From the NCBI GenBank assembly GCA_028065725.1, contig JAPTVL010000406.1:1-23219 (forward strand): a stretch of 23,219 bases of DNA, in the 5' to 3' direction. Position numbers and translations under genes: made by a program. The notes below the pieces were generated by a model. The model was given only the letters and a program-made list of their open reading frames with translations, was not told where the DNA came from and searched no databases. Source of the DNA: Betaproteobacteria bacterium (GTDB lineage: Bacteria; Pseudomonadota; Gammaproteobacteria; Burkholderiales; Rhodocyclaceae). Below are positions 14,899 to 21,950 of this stretch, one piece after another (within the stretch, counting starts at the first letter, position 1; the number at the start of each line of letters is the position of its first letter).

Positions 14899-15675
14899 AT
14901 GAGCACACTGGAAACCGAGCGCGTCTTGAGCGTTCACCACTGGAACGACTCGCTCTTCACCTTCCGGACCACCCGCGATCCCGGGCTACGATTTACCAAC
15001 GGCCAGTTTGTGATGATCGGCATGGAGGTCAATGGAAAGCCCCTGCTGCGCGCCTACAGTATTGCCAGCGCAAACTACGAGGAACATCTGGAGTTCTTCA
15101 GCATCAAGGTTGAGGACGGGCCTCTGACTTCACGCTTGCAACACCTGAAAGTGGGCGACCCTCTGCTGGTCAGCAAAAAGCCGACCGGAACATTGGTTTT
15201 GCGTGATCTCAAGCCCGGCTGTCGTCTGTTCATGTTTGCCACCGGCACCGGACTGGCCCCTTTCATGAGCCTGATCCACGATCCCGAAACCTACGAGCGT
15301 TTCGAGAAGGTGATCCTGATCCACGGGGTACGCTGGACCAACGAACTGGCCTATCACGACTACATCGAGGAAGACCTCAAGGAGCACGAATACCTGGGTG
15401 AGCTGATCCGCGACAAGTTGGTGTATTACCCGACGGTGACGCGCGAACCTTTCCGCAACGAAGGACGACAAACTGAACTGATCCTGTCGGGCAAGCTCTT
15501 TGACGATCTCAAGGAGCCTCCCCTCGACCCGGCCACCGACCGCGGAATGATCTGCGGCAGTCCGGCAATGCTGAAGGAAATCTCGTCGATGCTGAATGGC
15601 TTCGGTTTCCAGATTTCGCCTCATATCGGTGTCGCTGCCGACTACGTGATCGAACGGGCCTTCGTCGAAAAATGA
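14899..15675 (+). CDS. fpr: Ferredoxin/flavodoxin-NADP+ reductase
   Basis: This FAD enzyme passes electrons between NADPH and ferredoxin or flavodoxin in the cytoplasm. The 258-aa protein shows the FAD motif RAYS (51-54), the NADP motif TGTGLAP (115-121), CGSPAM (219-224) and the tail YVIERAFVEK of bacterial Fpr enzymes. Its length is normal for the family. AGGAG lies about 6 nt before the start. A 41-bp gap, A/T-rich at its start, separates it from the gene before. Its presence in a metal-resistance operon is unusual; a response to oxidative stress caused by metals is one guess. No intact ferredoxin gene is present in the window. Confidence 0.93.
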   Translation: MSTLETERVLSVHHWNDSLFTFRTTRDPGLRFTNGQFVMIGMEVNGKPLLRAYSIASANYEEHLEFFSIKVEDGPLTSRLQHLKVGDPLLVSKKPTGTLVLRDLKPGCRLFMFATGTGLAPFMSLIHDPETYERFEKVILIHGVRWTNELAYHDYIEEDLKEHEYLGELIRDKLVYYPTVTREPFRNEGRQTELILSGKLFDDLKEPPLDPATDRGMICGSPAMLKEISSMLNGFGFQISPHIGVAADYVIERAFVEK

Positions 15676-15998
15676 AACACTTCCTTCGGATTCTGATGCT
15701 GGCCCTCGCAGTTTGGGCTTCCCAGTCGGCGTCGGCTCAGGGCTGGGGCGGCGGCTGGAACAAGCTGGAGATGTGCCAAGGCTGCCACGACATGGGAATG
15801 CAGGGTGGAATGGGCATGCCGATGAGTCGGGGCGATACCGCGCCGAAGCTCGGCGGGCAGCACGCCGCCTATCTGGGAAAGGCCCTCAAGGCATACCGCT
15901 CCGGCGAGCGTCGGCATCCGGTCATGAACCGCATGGCCTCGATGCTGACGGACCGGGATATCGCGGACATCGCCCGCTTCTACGCGCAAACGGAGTGA
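15672..15998 (+). CDS. Periplasmic c-type cytochrome with Met-rich insertion
   Basis: The 108-aa product has a signal peptide (about 1-22) and one haem site, CQGCH (35-39). The second half, KLGGQHAAYLGKALKAYRSGER, followed by PVMNRMASMLTDRDIADIARFYA, resembles one domain of cytochrome c4. A Met there is the likely distal haem ligand. After the haem site comes a run, MGMQGGMGMPM (41-51), in place of the usual short Gly/Asn loop. This could bind soft metals such as Cu(I) or Ag(I). It overlaps the fpr stop by ATGA and is followed after 4 nt by another cytochrome gene, so the two probably form a pair. Confidence 0.88.
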   Translation: MKHFLRILMLALAVWASQSASAQGWGGGWNKLEMCQGCHDMGMQGGMGMPMSRGDTAPKLGGQHAAYLGKALKAYRSGERRHPVMNRMASMLTDRDIADIARFYAQTE

Positions 15999-16002
15999 GG
16001 AC

Positions 16003-16344
16003 ATGAAATCACTCTCGATCGCGGTCCTGCTGGCGCTGTCCTGGATCGGCGCGTCTCCTGCGGCAAGCGCCGCGTCGTCGGGCAGGCTCAAGGCCGAACA
16101 AGTCTGCGTGGCCTGCCACGGGCCGGACGGCAACAGCGCAACCGACCAGTTTCCCCGGCTTGCCGGGCAGCGCGAGGCTTACCTGGTATCGGCGCTGCGT
16201 GCCTACCGTGCCGGGCTGCGCAACGACGCGACTATGCGTCCGCAGGCCGAGCGCCTCACCGATCAGGAAATCACCGATCTGGCCGCCTACTACGGGGCTC
16301 GGACCGGTCTCACCACCCGCCGTCCGACCTGGTGCGGCGGGTAA
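16003..16344 (+). CDS. Periplasmic c-type cytochrome (c4-like half)
   Basis: The 113-aa product has a signal peptide (about 1-24) and one haem site, CVACH (35-39). GPDGNS, FPRLAGQREAYLVSALRAYRAG and a probable distal ligand Met78 (NDATMRPQAERLTDQEI) follow. It resembles one domain of dihaem cytochrome c4. With the preceding gene it could act as a split c4 pair that carries electrons in the periplasm. A Cys near the C-terminus (TWCGG) is extra. The ribosome-binding site GAGG overlaps the end of the previous gene. Confidence 0.9.
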   Translation: MKSLSIAVLLALSWIGASPAASAASSGRLKAEQVCVACHGPDGNSATDQFPRLAGQREAYLVSALRAYRAGLRNDATMRPQAERLTDQEITDLAAYYGARTGLTTRRPTWCGG

Positions 16345-16375
16345 TTCGTCAAACCTCACTGAGGAGTAATCGATC

Positions 16376-16954
16376 ATGAAACATACGTTGATAATTGGCC
16401 TGGTTGCAATGAGCGCTCTCGGATTTTCCGCTGTCCACGCGGCCGATCCCAAGACGCCATTGGACGACAAAGCCTTCCAAGAATACATGGACAAAATGCA
16501 GGGGCACATGAAACTGATGCGACAGCAGTGGCAGAGACTTCAACAGACCAGCGATCCGGTCCAGCGTCAGAATCTGATGCAGGAGCATTGGACTGCAATG
16601 CAGGAAGGCATGCGCATGATGCACGGCTCCGACACCATGCCTGGTTGCGGCATGATGATGGAGCCGATGATGAAGAGCATGGGGTGCTGGGGTGGCGACG
16701 GCATGCAGGGCATGGGCGGTATGCACGGGATGGGCGGCATGCGAGGCATGGGGTGGTGGAATCCGGAAGACACCTCGCCCCAGGCCATGAAGCGCCGCCA
16801 GCAGATGATGGGCGCCTGCATGGGCATGCAGCAACAAATGATGCAGGAGAACATGAAGATGATGGGCGGGAGCATGGGCGGGATGATGGACCCCGCCATG
16901 ATGGGCGGAGATGGAAAAGGCGTCACGATGGGCGCGCCGGCCGGCAAGAAGTAA
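16376..16954 (+). CDS. Met-rich periplasmic protein, probable soft-metal binder
   Basis: The 192-aa protein has a signal peptide (about 1-22, cut at VHA-AD). Roughly 40 residues are Met. Residues 35-85 are helical with Met/His/Gln. Residues 90-127 hold two Cys (C91, C104) and GMGGM/GMHGM repeats, and residues 140-180 have further Met pairs with C148. Met-rich periplasmic proteins of copper and silver systems bind Cu(I)/Ag(I), so a similar buffering role is inferred. No family name is certain. GAGGAG lies before the start. It lies in the lead operon beside cytochromes, one with a Met-rich loop. Confidence 0.8.
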   Translation: MKHTLIIGLVAMSALGFSAVHAADPKTPLDDKAFQEYMDKMQGHMKLMRQQWQRLQQTSDPVQRQNLMQEHWTAMQEGMRMMHGSDTMPGCGMMMEPMMKSMGCWGGDGMQGMGGMHGMGGMRGMGWWNPEDTSPQAMKRRQQMMGACMGMQQQMMQENMKMMGGSMGGMMDPAMMGGDGKGVTMGAPAGKK

Positions 16955-17057
16955 TGGGCCAACAGGCGCTCTCGCAAAACCCACCCGCACTGCGGGCATT
17001 CATGAGTCTGAAGGCGGGCGTCAAGCCAGGCTGATCAACCAGGACAGGAGAAACCTT

Positions 17058-17321
17058 ATGGGTCCGGAACATTTCTGGTGGGGCGGATGGTGGCCATTTC
17101 CCATCATCATGCCTATCGTCATGGTCGTCATTTTTGTGACCATGTTTTACTTTGTCTTCGGGCGCACCGGTTTCAGGCCGCCGTGGTGGAACGATTCTGA
17201 CCGGCCATCAAGCCGTCCCAAAGACTCCGAGACAGCCATCGAGGTTCTCGATAAACGTTATGCGAAGGGCGAAATCTCGCGCGAAGAATTTGAACAAATG
17301 AAGAAAGATATTCAGCGCTGA
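17058..17321 (+). CDS. Small SHOCT-domain membrane protein
   Basis: The 87-aa product has one membrane helix (about 13-34), preceded by a Trp-rich start. A short linker leads to a C-terminal SHOCT motif (about 60-87: AIEVLDKRYAKGEISREEFEQMKKDI). SHOCT segments are short oligomerisation helices found at protein ends, and their partners here are unknown. The start at 17058 has AGGAG upstream. Such proteins are common in copper and silver resistance islands. It is the last gene of the plus-strand operon, 103 bp after the Met-rich gene. Confidence 0.85.
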   Translation: MGPEHFWWGGWWPFPIIMPIVMVVIFVTMFYFVFGRTGFRPPWWNDSDRPSSRPKDSETAIEVLDKRYAKGEISREEFEQMKKDIQR

Positions 17322-17370
17322 CGGGGAAAACAGGAAGGAGCGGCTGCCGCCAGATCGCCGTAGCGCCAGC

Positions 17371-17404
17371 GCCGACTTTTCGGCTCGCATCCGCGAGAGT
17401 CGGC
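17371..17404. terminator. Compound hairpin at the convergent junction
   Basis: GCCGACT (17371-17377) pairs with AGTCGGC (17398-17404), enclosing CTCGC (17384-17388) paired with GCGAG (17393-17397). There is no T-run after it. It probably helps block or stabilise the converging transcripts. Confidence 0.45.
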
Positions 17405-17427
17405 GCCGTGGCCTTCGTCCGGCAGGA

Positions 17428-17455
17428 GGGAGGGATGAGTTCCATCATCCCTCCC
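17428..17455. terminator. Strong hairpin between converging operons
   Basis: GGGAGGGATGA (17428-17438) pairs perfectly with TCATCCCTCCC (17445-17455) around a 6-nt loop, followed by ACTTTGC. The 11-bp stem lies between the stop codons of the two converging operons. It is the likely terminator of the plus operon despite a short T-run. Confidence 0.65.
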
Positions 17456-17492
17456 ACTTTGCACAAGCAAAACTCAGGGGTTCGCCGGGCAA

Positions 17493-17942
17493 CTACGGCA
17501 GCGTCAGGTCGAAGCTCTTGTCGATCGGCGGATAGCAGACCCCGATCTTCTCGTTGCAGCCCTGGTAGCGGGCGAGCAGGGTAAGACGCTTGGCCTTGGG
17601 CCTACGGTCCAACGCGATCTCTGCCTTGATCGGCTTGCGGTACACCTCCATCTGGCCGAAGAATGGATCGTTCTTGACCTCCCCGGCCGGCAGTTGCACC
17701 TGGCGGATCGCCAAGCCGCTCGCATTCTTGAGGGCGAAGCTGACCTTGTTCTTGTACAGGTAATGCTCAGGGGCTGGCGTCAGTTCGGCGATCAGGGTGT
17801 TCGGTCCGCGAACCGAGACTTTCAGCTTGAAGGCTTCGTCGGGCGGCAAGGGTTCAGCCGCCGGGCCAGCCGCCGAGGCCGCGAGCGGCAGCAGCGCCAG
17901 CAGGAAACCGTGCAGCATCAGTTTCGTCGTTGTGTGCGTCAT
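17493..17942 (-). CDS. Free-standing DsbD N-terminal domain protein, copy 2
   Basis: The 149-aa secreted protein (signal peptide about 1-25) is a clear paralogue of the product at 14402-14857. Shared features are PLPPDEAF, HYLYKNKVSFALKN, the NDPFFGQMEVYRK strand and the Cys pair C129/C136 in GCNEKIGVCYPP, again with six residues between. The membrane and thioredoxin parts of DsbD are absent. The start at 17942 has GAGAGGA upstream; an upstream in-frame ATG at 17984 overlaps the tlpA-like gene and is less likely. It ends the minus-strand operon directly after a TlpA-like thioredoxin, its most plausible redox partner. Confidence 0.88.
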   Translation of the reverse strand: MTHTTTKLMLHGFLLALLPLAASAAGPAAEPLPPDEAFKLKVSVRGPNTLIAELTPAPEHYLYKNKVSFALKNASGLAIRQVQLPAGEVKNDPFFGQMEVYRKPIKAEIALDRRPKAKRLTLLARYQGCNEKIGVCYPPIDKSFDLTLP

Positions 17943-17980
17943 CTTGGTCCTCTCTCGTGTGAGTCCTTCGTTGCCCCGTT

Positions 17981-18487
17981 TCAACCGGACGTAGCGGCCG
18001 ATTCCAGGAAGGCCCGCAGCTTGTCGAAATCGATGATGCCGACGGTCCTGGAAATGCGCTTGCCCGAGCGGTCGATGAGGAAGGTCGTCGGCGTGGCGCG
18101 CACGCCCTCGAACTCCCTCGCCAGCGCGCCGTCGCGGTCGAACACCACCGGGAAGGGCAGGCCGTGCTTCGCCACATAGGCGCGGATCTGCTCCGGCTCG
18201 TCGTAATACATGGCGACCGCGATCACCTCGAAGCCACGGCTGTTATGGCGGCGGTAGGTGGCGATCAGGTCGGGCATCTCCTGCAGGCAGATACCGCAGC
18301 TCGTTGCCCAGAAATTGACCAGGACGAGTTTGCCGCGCAGGTCGGCCGGACGAATCTGTTTCCCGTCCAAGGTCGTGAACGCGGGCGCCGCCGAAACCTT
18401 TTGCGCAGACGCATGCCAGGACGCGGCCAGCGCGACGGCCAGCAGCGCCCCGCGCAGCCTGCGCCCGAGCCTCCTAAACCGTCCCAT
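17981..18487 (-). CDS. TlpA-like periplasmic thioredoxin
   Basis: The 168-aa product has a signal peptide or anchor (about 1-28) and a thioredoxin fold of the TlpA/ResA kind: GKLVLVNFWATSCGICLQEMP, with active site C64-G-I-C67, then FEVIAVAMYYDE and the cis-Pro block VRATPTTFLIDRSG. It should reduce or exchange disulfides in the periplasm. It overlaps the ATPase gene by 14 nt, and the next gene starts 38 bp on. Candidate substrates are the Cys pair in the neighbouring DsbD-like protein, or the Cys of the secreted OB-fold-like protein. Confidence 0.9.
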   Translation of the reverse strand: MGRFRRLGRRLRGALLAVALAASWHASAQKVSAAPAFTTLDGKQIRPADLRGKLVLVNFWATSCGICLQEMPDLIATYRRHNSRGFEVIAVAMYYDEPEQIRAYVAKHGLPFPVVFDRDGALAREFEGVRATPTTFLIDRSGKRISRTVGIIDFDKLRAFLESAATSG

Positions 18488-19163
18488 TGCGTGTATCCGC
18501 GACGATCCGGCCGTCCTTGACCTGTAGCACGCGCTCGGCGCGTGCCGCCACCGCCGGGTTGTGGGTCACCATGAGGAGGGTCTTGCCCGCTCGGTGCAAC
18601 TCGTCGAGCAAGACCAGCAGTTCGGCCTCAGCAGCGGAGTCCAGGTTGCCCGTGGGTTCGTCCATGAGCAGGATGTCGGGCTCGTTGGCGAGCGCGCGGG
18701 CGATGGCGACGCGCTGCTGTTGGCCGCCGGAGAGCATGCCCGGCAGGTGATCGGCCTTGTCGCCCAGGCCGAAGTGTTCGAGCAGGTCCATGGCGCGTCC
18801 GTTGCGTCGGGTCGCGCCGCCGAGCCACAGCGCAATCTCGACGTTCTCCAGCGTGGTCAAATGCGGCATCAGGTTGAAGAACTGGAACACGAAGCCGATT
18901 TTCCGGCCGCGCACTGCCGCCAGTCTTGTGGCGTCGAGGCTGCCGATCTCCGCGCCGTCCAGCACGATGCGGCCGGCGCTCGGGCGGTCCAGGCCGCCGA
19001 TGAGTTGCAGCAGCGTGCTCTTGCCGTGGCCGGACGGCCCCATGATGGCGACCCAGGTGCCGCGCGCCACGGTTATCGAGACGTCCGAGACCGCCTTCGT
19101 CGTGGCGGCGCCGCTGCCGTAGGTCTTGCTGACTCTTTCCAGTGCGATGACGGCCTCAGACAT
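18474..19163 (-). CDS. MacB/LolD-type ABC ATPase
   Basis: The 229-aa ATPase has Walker A GPSGHGKST (42-50), Q-loop FQFFNLMPHL (93-102), signature LSGGQQQR (144-151), Walker B ILLMDEPTGNLDS (164-176) and H-loop His201. The sequence and size are those of LolD/MacB/FtsE-like ATPases that drive FtsX-type permeases by mechanotransmission. The Walker A has His in place of the more usual Ser/Cys (SGHGKS). The start at 19163 overlaps the permease stop by 8 nt, so the two subunits are coupled. Confidence 0.93.
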   Translation of the reverse strand: MSEAVIALERVSKTYGSGAATTKAVSDVSITVARGTWVAIMGPSGHGKSTLLQLIGGLDRPSAGRIVLDGAEIGSLDATRLAAVRGRKIGFVFQFFNLMPHLTTLENVEIALWLGGATRRNGRAMDLLEHFGLGDKADHLPGMLSGGQQQRVAIARALANEPDILLMDEPTGNLDSAAEAELLVLLDELHRAGKTLLMVTHNPAVAARAERVLQVKDGRIVADTRNGTV

Positions 19164-20319
19164 GGCGCATGGCCTCCACTGGCGAGAGCCTGGCCGCCCG
19201 ATACGCCGGGTAGAGACCGGCGAGCAGCGCGAGGCATACCGAGAACCCCAGCGTAAAGAGGATCGTCGCGGCGTCGAGCGCCGGCGTCGGCGATTGGCGC
19301 AGGGAAGCGGTGAAGGCGTTGTCGGTGAGGGCGGGGCCGAACAGATAGGCGCCGAGGACGCCCAGAGCCGTTCCGAGGAGGCCGCCGAGCAGGCCGTAGA
19401 GCCCGGATTCGAGCATGAGCGCGAGGAACAGCGTGCGCCGAGTGCTGCCGAGGGCCTGCAGGATCCCGATCTCCCGCCGGCGCTCGTAGACGGCGGTGAG
19501 CAAGGTATTGACGATGCCGAAGGCGGCCGCCAGTACGCCCACCGCCGCCACCGCCTGCATCGCCGCGCCGACGGTGCCGACGATGGACAGGATCGAGGCC
19601 AGCAACTGCTTGTCGGAAACCACCGCGACATTGGCGACTTCCTGGATCCTGAGACTCACCGCTTCCATCTGGTCGAGGTCGATGACCTGAACCGCGATGA
19701 ACGACACTTTGTCCTCTACCTCGTAGATCTGCTGGGCGACGGGCAGCGGAACGAAGGTGGCGATGTCGTCCTTGGTGCCCGCCTCGCGCAGCACCCCGAT
19801 CACCGGCAGCCGCTTGCCGCGCACGGTGAATTCGTCGCCCGGCTTGAGCTGGAACTGTTTGGCGATGGCCGCGCCGATGACTACCGCGCGCTCGTCGTGG
19901 GTGCTGAAATAGCGTCCTGACTCGACCATCCATTTCTGCAGCGCGTGCATCGGCTCGGGCCAGATGCCGATCACCGGCACCGGCTGGTTGCGAAACGCGG
20001 TTTTCTCGTTGAGGTAGGGAATGGCGCTCCCGACTCCTGGCACGGTGCGAATCTTTTCCAGCTCGGACATCGGAATCGCCTCGGGCAGTTGTTCCCCGGT
20101 GAGTACCGAGATTTGTTCATAGGCACACCAGCCCTTGGGCGTAACCACCAGATTGGCGCCCAGCCCCTGCGCCTGCTTCCGGATTTCGCCGGTCAGGCCC
20201 TGGCCGATGGTCATCAAGGCGACGAAGGCGGCCATGCCGACGCTGACGCCGGCCAGGGTGAAGACGAAACGCCCGCGCCGGCGCAGCAGGTTGCGCCACA
20301 CCAATTTGCCAAGGTTCAT
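19156..20319 (-). CDS. MacB/FtsX-type ABC permease
   Basis: The 387-aa permease has the MacB-type layout: an N-terminal helix (about 18-40), a large periplasmic domain (about 45-255), and three C-terminal helices (about 260-290, 305-335 and 350-375). The conserved VYERRREIGILQALGSTRR stretch couples to the ATPase, and LYPAYRAARLSPVEAMRHV ends it. The periplasmic domain begins with GWCAYEQ, a single Cys (C65) that could meet the thiol proteins of this operon. With the ATPase it probably acts on a periplasmic or envelope substrate. It overlaps the gene before by ATGA. Confidence 0.92.
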   Translation of the reverse strand: MNLGKLVWRNLLRRRGRFVFTLAGVSVGMAAFVALMTIGQGLTGEIRKQAQGLGANLVVTPKGWCAYEQISVLTGEQLPEAIPMSELEKIRTVPGVGSAIPYLNEKTAFRNQPVPVIGIWPEPMHALQKWMVESGRYFSTHDERAVVIGAAIAKQFQLKPGDEFTVRGKRLPVIGVLREAGTKDDIATFVPLPVAQQIYEVEDKVSFIAVQVIDLDQMEAVSLRIQEVANVAVVSDKQLLASILSIVGTVGAAMQAVAAVGVLAAAFGIVNTLLTAVYERRREIGILQALGSTRRTLFLALMLESGLYGLLGGLLGTALGVLGAYLFGPALTDNAFTASLRQSPTPALDAATILFTLGFSVCLALLAGLYPAYRAARLSPVEAMRHV

Positions 20320-20756
20320 TTCCGGATCGGCCCCAGATTTTCGACCGAGTCGGCCTGAAGATAGATGAGCTTCCTGGCGGGATCCTCGGCCATCGTGCCG
20401 CGCACGTTGAGTTCATCCCAGGGCTTGAGACTGGCGTTCTTGACCTTGATAGGCAGGTAATACTTGGCGCAATTGAGGTCCTGGCAGACCCTCGCTTCGC
20501 GCGAGTCGATCAGGGCGAACAACTCCGGGTCGTAGGGGGAGACCTTTGCGACGACGCCGCGCACCTGGATGCGGCCGGTATAACCCTTCGGATCGGCCTC
20601 CAGGTCCTGCACCTGCAAGGCGCCCTTGGGCAGCGGCCGTTGCGCCTTGCCGAACAGGTCGGGCAGACCGGCGTGGGCGAGGTGGCTGCCGGCCCAGGGC
20701 GCGCTGCCTGCCAGTAACGCGGCGCCCACGACGATTGAAACAATGGCGTGCTTCAT
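20316..20756 (-). CDS. Secreted OB-fold-like protein with a Cys pair
   Basis: The 146-aa product has a signal peptide (about 1-29). The mature part carries a five-strand pattern typical of an OB fold: GRIQVRGVVAKV, LFALIDSRE, YLPIKVK, ELNVRGTMAE and KLIYLQADSVENLG. C91 and C96 sit in a loop (RVCQDLNCAKYY) and could form a disulfide or bind a metal. I cannot assign a named family. It sits next to the MacB-like permease in the same operon, so it may deliver or sense the substrate in the periplasm. AAGGAG precedes the start. Confidence 0.75.
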   Translation of the reverse strand: MKHAIVSIVVGAALLAGSAPWAGSHLAHAGLPDLFGKAQRPLPKGALQVQDLEADPKGYTGRIQVRGVVAKVSPYDPELFALIDSREARVCQDLNCAKYYLPIKVKNASLKPWDELNVRGTMAEDPARKLIYLQADSVENLGPIRK

Positions 20757-20777
20757 TTCCGAACTCCTTTCATGTTC

Positions 20778-21950
20778 TCAAGCAGCCCCGGCGGCTGACG
20801 CCATGCAGCCGCAGCTTGCGCCGGGGGCGGTCGCCGCGATTTCCTCTTCGCCCGGCGCGCAGTCCTGCACGTAGTCCTCTCCGGTGGCGAGCGCATGCTG
20901 GGCGCGCGCCAGTTCTCGTCCCAGGTAGGCGGCGTGATCGAGCCGGCTGATGAGCCCTTCGGCTATGACCGTGCCATAGAGGGCCGTCGGCGTGGCGCCC
21001 TCGATCACACGGGTGAGCACGCCGTTGTTGGCGTAATGCTCCAGCATCAGGAGGTGCCGCCGCCGGTCCGGGTAGATCACCAGGTAGCCGGCCGGGTCGG
21101 AGACGAGGCGCGCCGGCTCCACCGCGCGCTGAACGGACACCACGGGCGCCTCGGCCGTGATCTCGTTGACCGGACCGGGATCGCTCGCGGCGGCCTCGGC
21201 GATGCGGCCAGCGATCGTTTCGAGATCGGTGGTCCCAATCAGGTCCACCGCCTGCAGCCGGCGGCGGAAGGTCTCGACCTGCGCGCGGCTCACATTCTTG
21301 AGGATGGGACGTTTGCCCTGGGCGCCGCGGATGCGCCCACTCTCGTCCACTCCCTCGCGTATAAGGCTCACCAGCGACTGGCCCGGCAGGTGCCCGATGG
21401 CCTTGCGCGTGTCTTCGCCACAGACTACGAGGAAGCGCACATGTGGATCGGGCAACAGGTTGCGGATCAAGTGCTCGATACCCAGGTTCTCGGTGTGCAG
21501 GCTGCCGACGATGGCAAGGCCCGACGGGCGCGCGGCGGTCAGCCGCGGCACCAGATCATCGGAGTTCAGCGTGCACACCGCGACCGGGGCCCGGAAGCGC
21601 ATCACCCGGTAGTCGCCGGGCAGCGGCGGCCAGCCCTCGCGTTCGGGTGCGTCTTCCGTGGCGCAGTGGCCTGTCTGTGCCAGCGCCGGGTCGAGTTCTG
21701 CGGCGGCGTTCGTGGCCAGTGCCGGCCAGCAGACCTCGCAGCCCAGGCAGTCGTAACGCATGGGCTCGAACAAGGCGCGCGCTTCGGCGAGCTGCGACGC
21801 CAGGATGGCCGGCAAGACGGACGAGCCGGCGAGGGCCAGCACCGTATCCTGAAAGCAGCCGCAACGATGACATTTGGTTGCCGTCATCGCGCTATGCAGT
21901 TCTTGCCGCGCCGTCTCCAGTGCAGGGTTCTCGACGGCTGACGTGCTCAC
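20778..21950 (-). CDS. MtrA/DUF4346-like protein with N-terminal Cys clusters
   Basis: The 390-aa cytoplasmic protein has three parts. Residues 20-80 carry two Cys groups, C27/C30/C32 (KCHRCGC) and C68/C71/C74 (CLGCEVC), fit for Zn or Fe-S. Residues 105-255 resemble subunit A of tetrahydromethanopterin S-methyltransferase (MtrA), a corrinoid protein: GDYRV, APVAVCTL, GLAIVGSLHTENLGIEHLI, RFLVVCGED, GHLPGQSL, GVDESGRI and VDLIG. Residues 285-363 resemble DUF4346: YLVIYPDRR, GATPTALYG and LDHAAYLGRELARAQ, with ATGEDYVQD after it. A terminal CGC follows (380-382). Whether it binds a corrinoid is inference. It starts at GTG and overlaps the regulator by GTGA. Confidence 0.82.
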   Translation of the reverse strand: MSTSAVENPALETARQELHSAMTATKCHRCGCFQDTVLALAGSSVLPAILASQLAEARALFEPMRYDCLGCEVCWPALATNAAAELDPALAQTGHCATEDAPEREGWPPLPGDYRVMRFRAPVAVCTLNSDDLVPRLTAARPSGLAIVGSLHTENLGIEHLIRNLLPDPHVRFLVVCGEDTRKAIGHLPGQSLVSLIREGVDESGRIRGAQGKRPILKNVSRAQVETFRRRLQAVDLIGTTDLETIAGRIAEAAASDPGPVNEITAEAPVVSVQRAVEPARLVSDPAGYLVIYPDRRRHLLMLEHYANNGVLTRVIEGATPTALYGTVIAEGLISRLDHAAYLGRELARAQHALATGEDYVQDCAPGEEEIAATAPGASCGCMASAAGAA

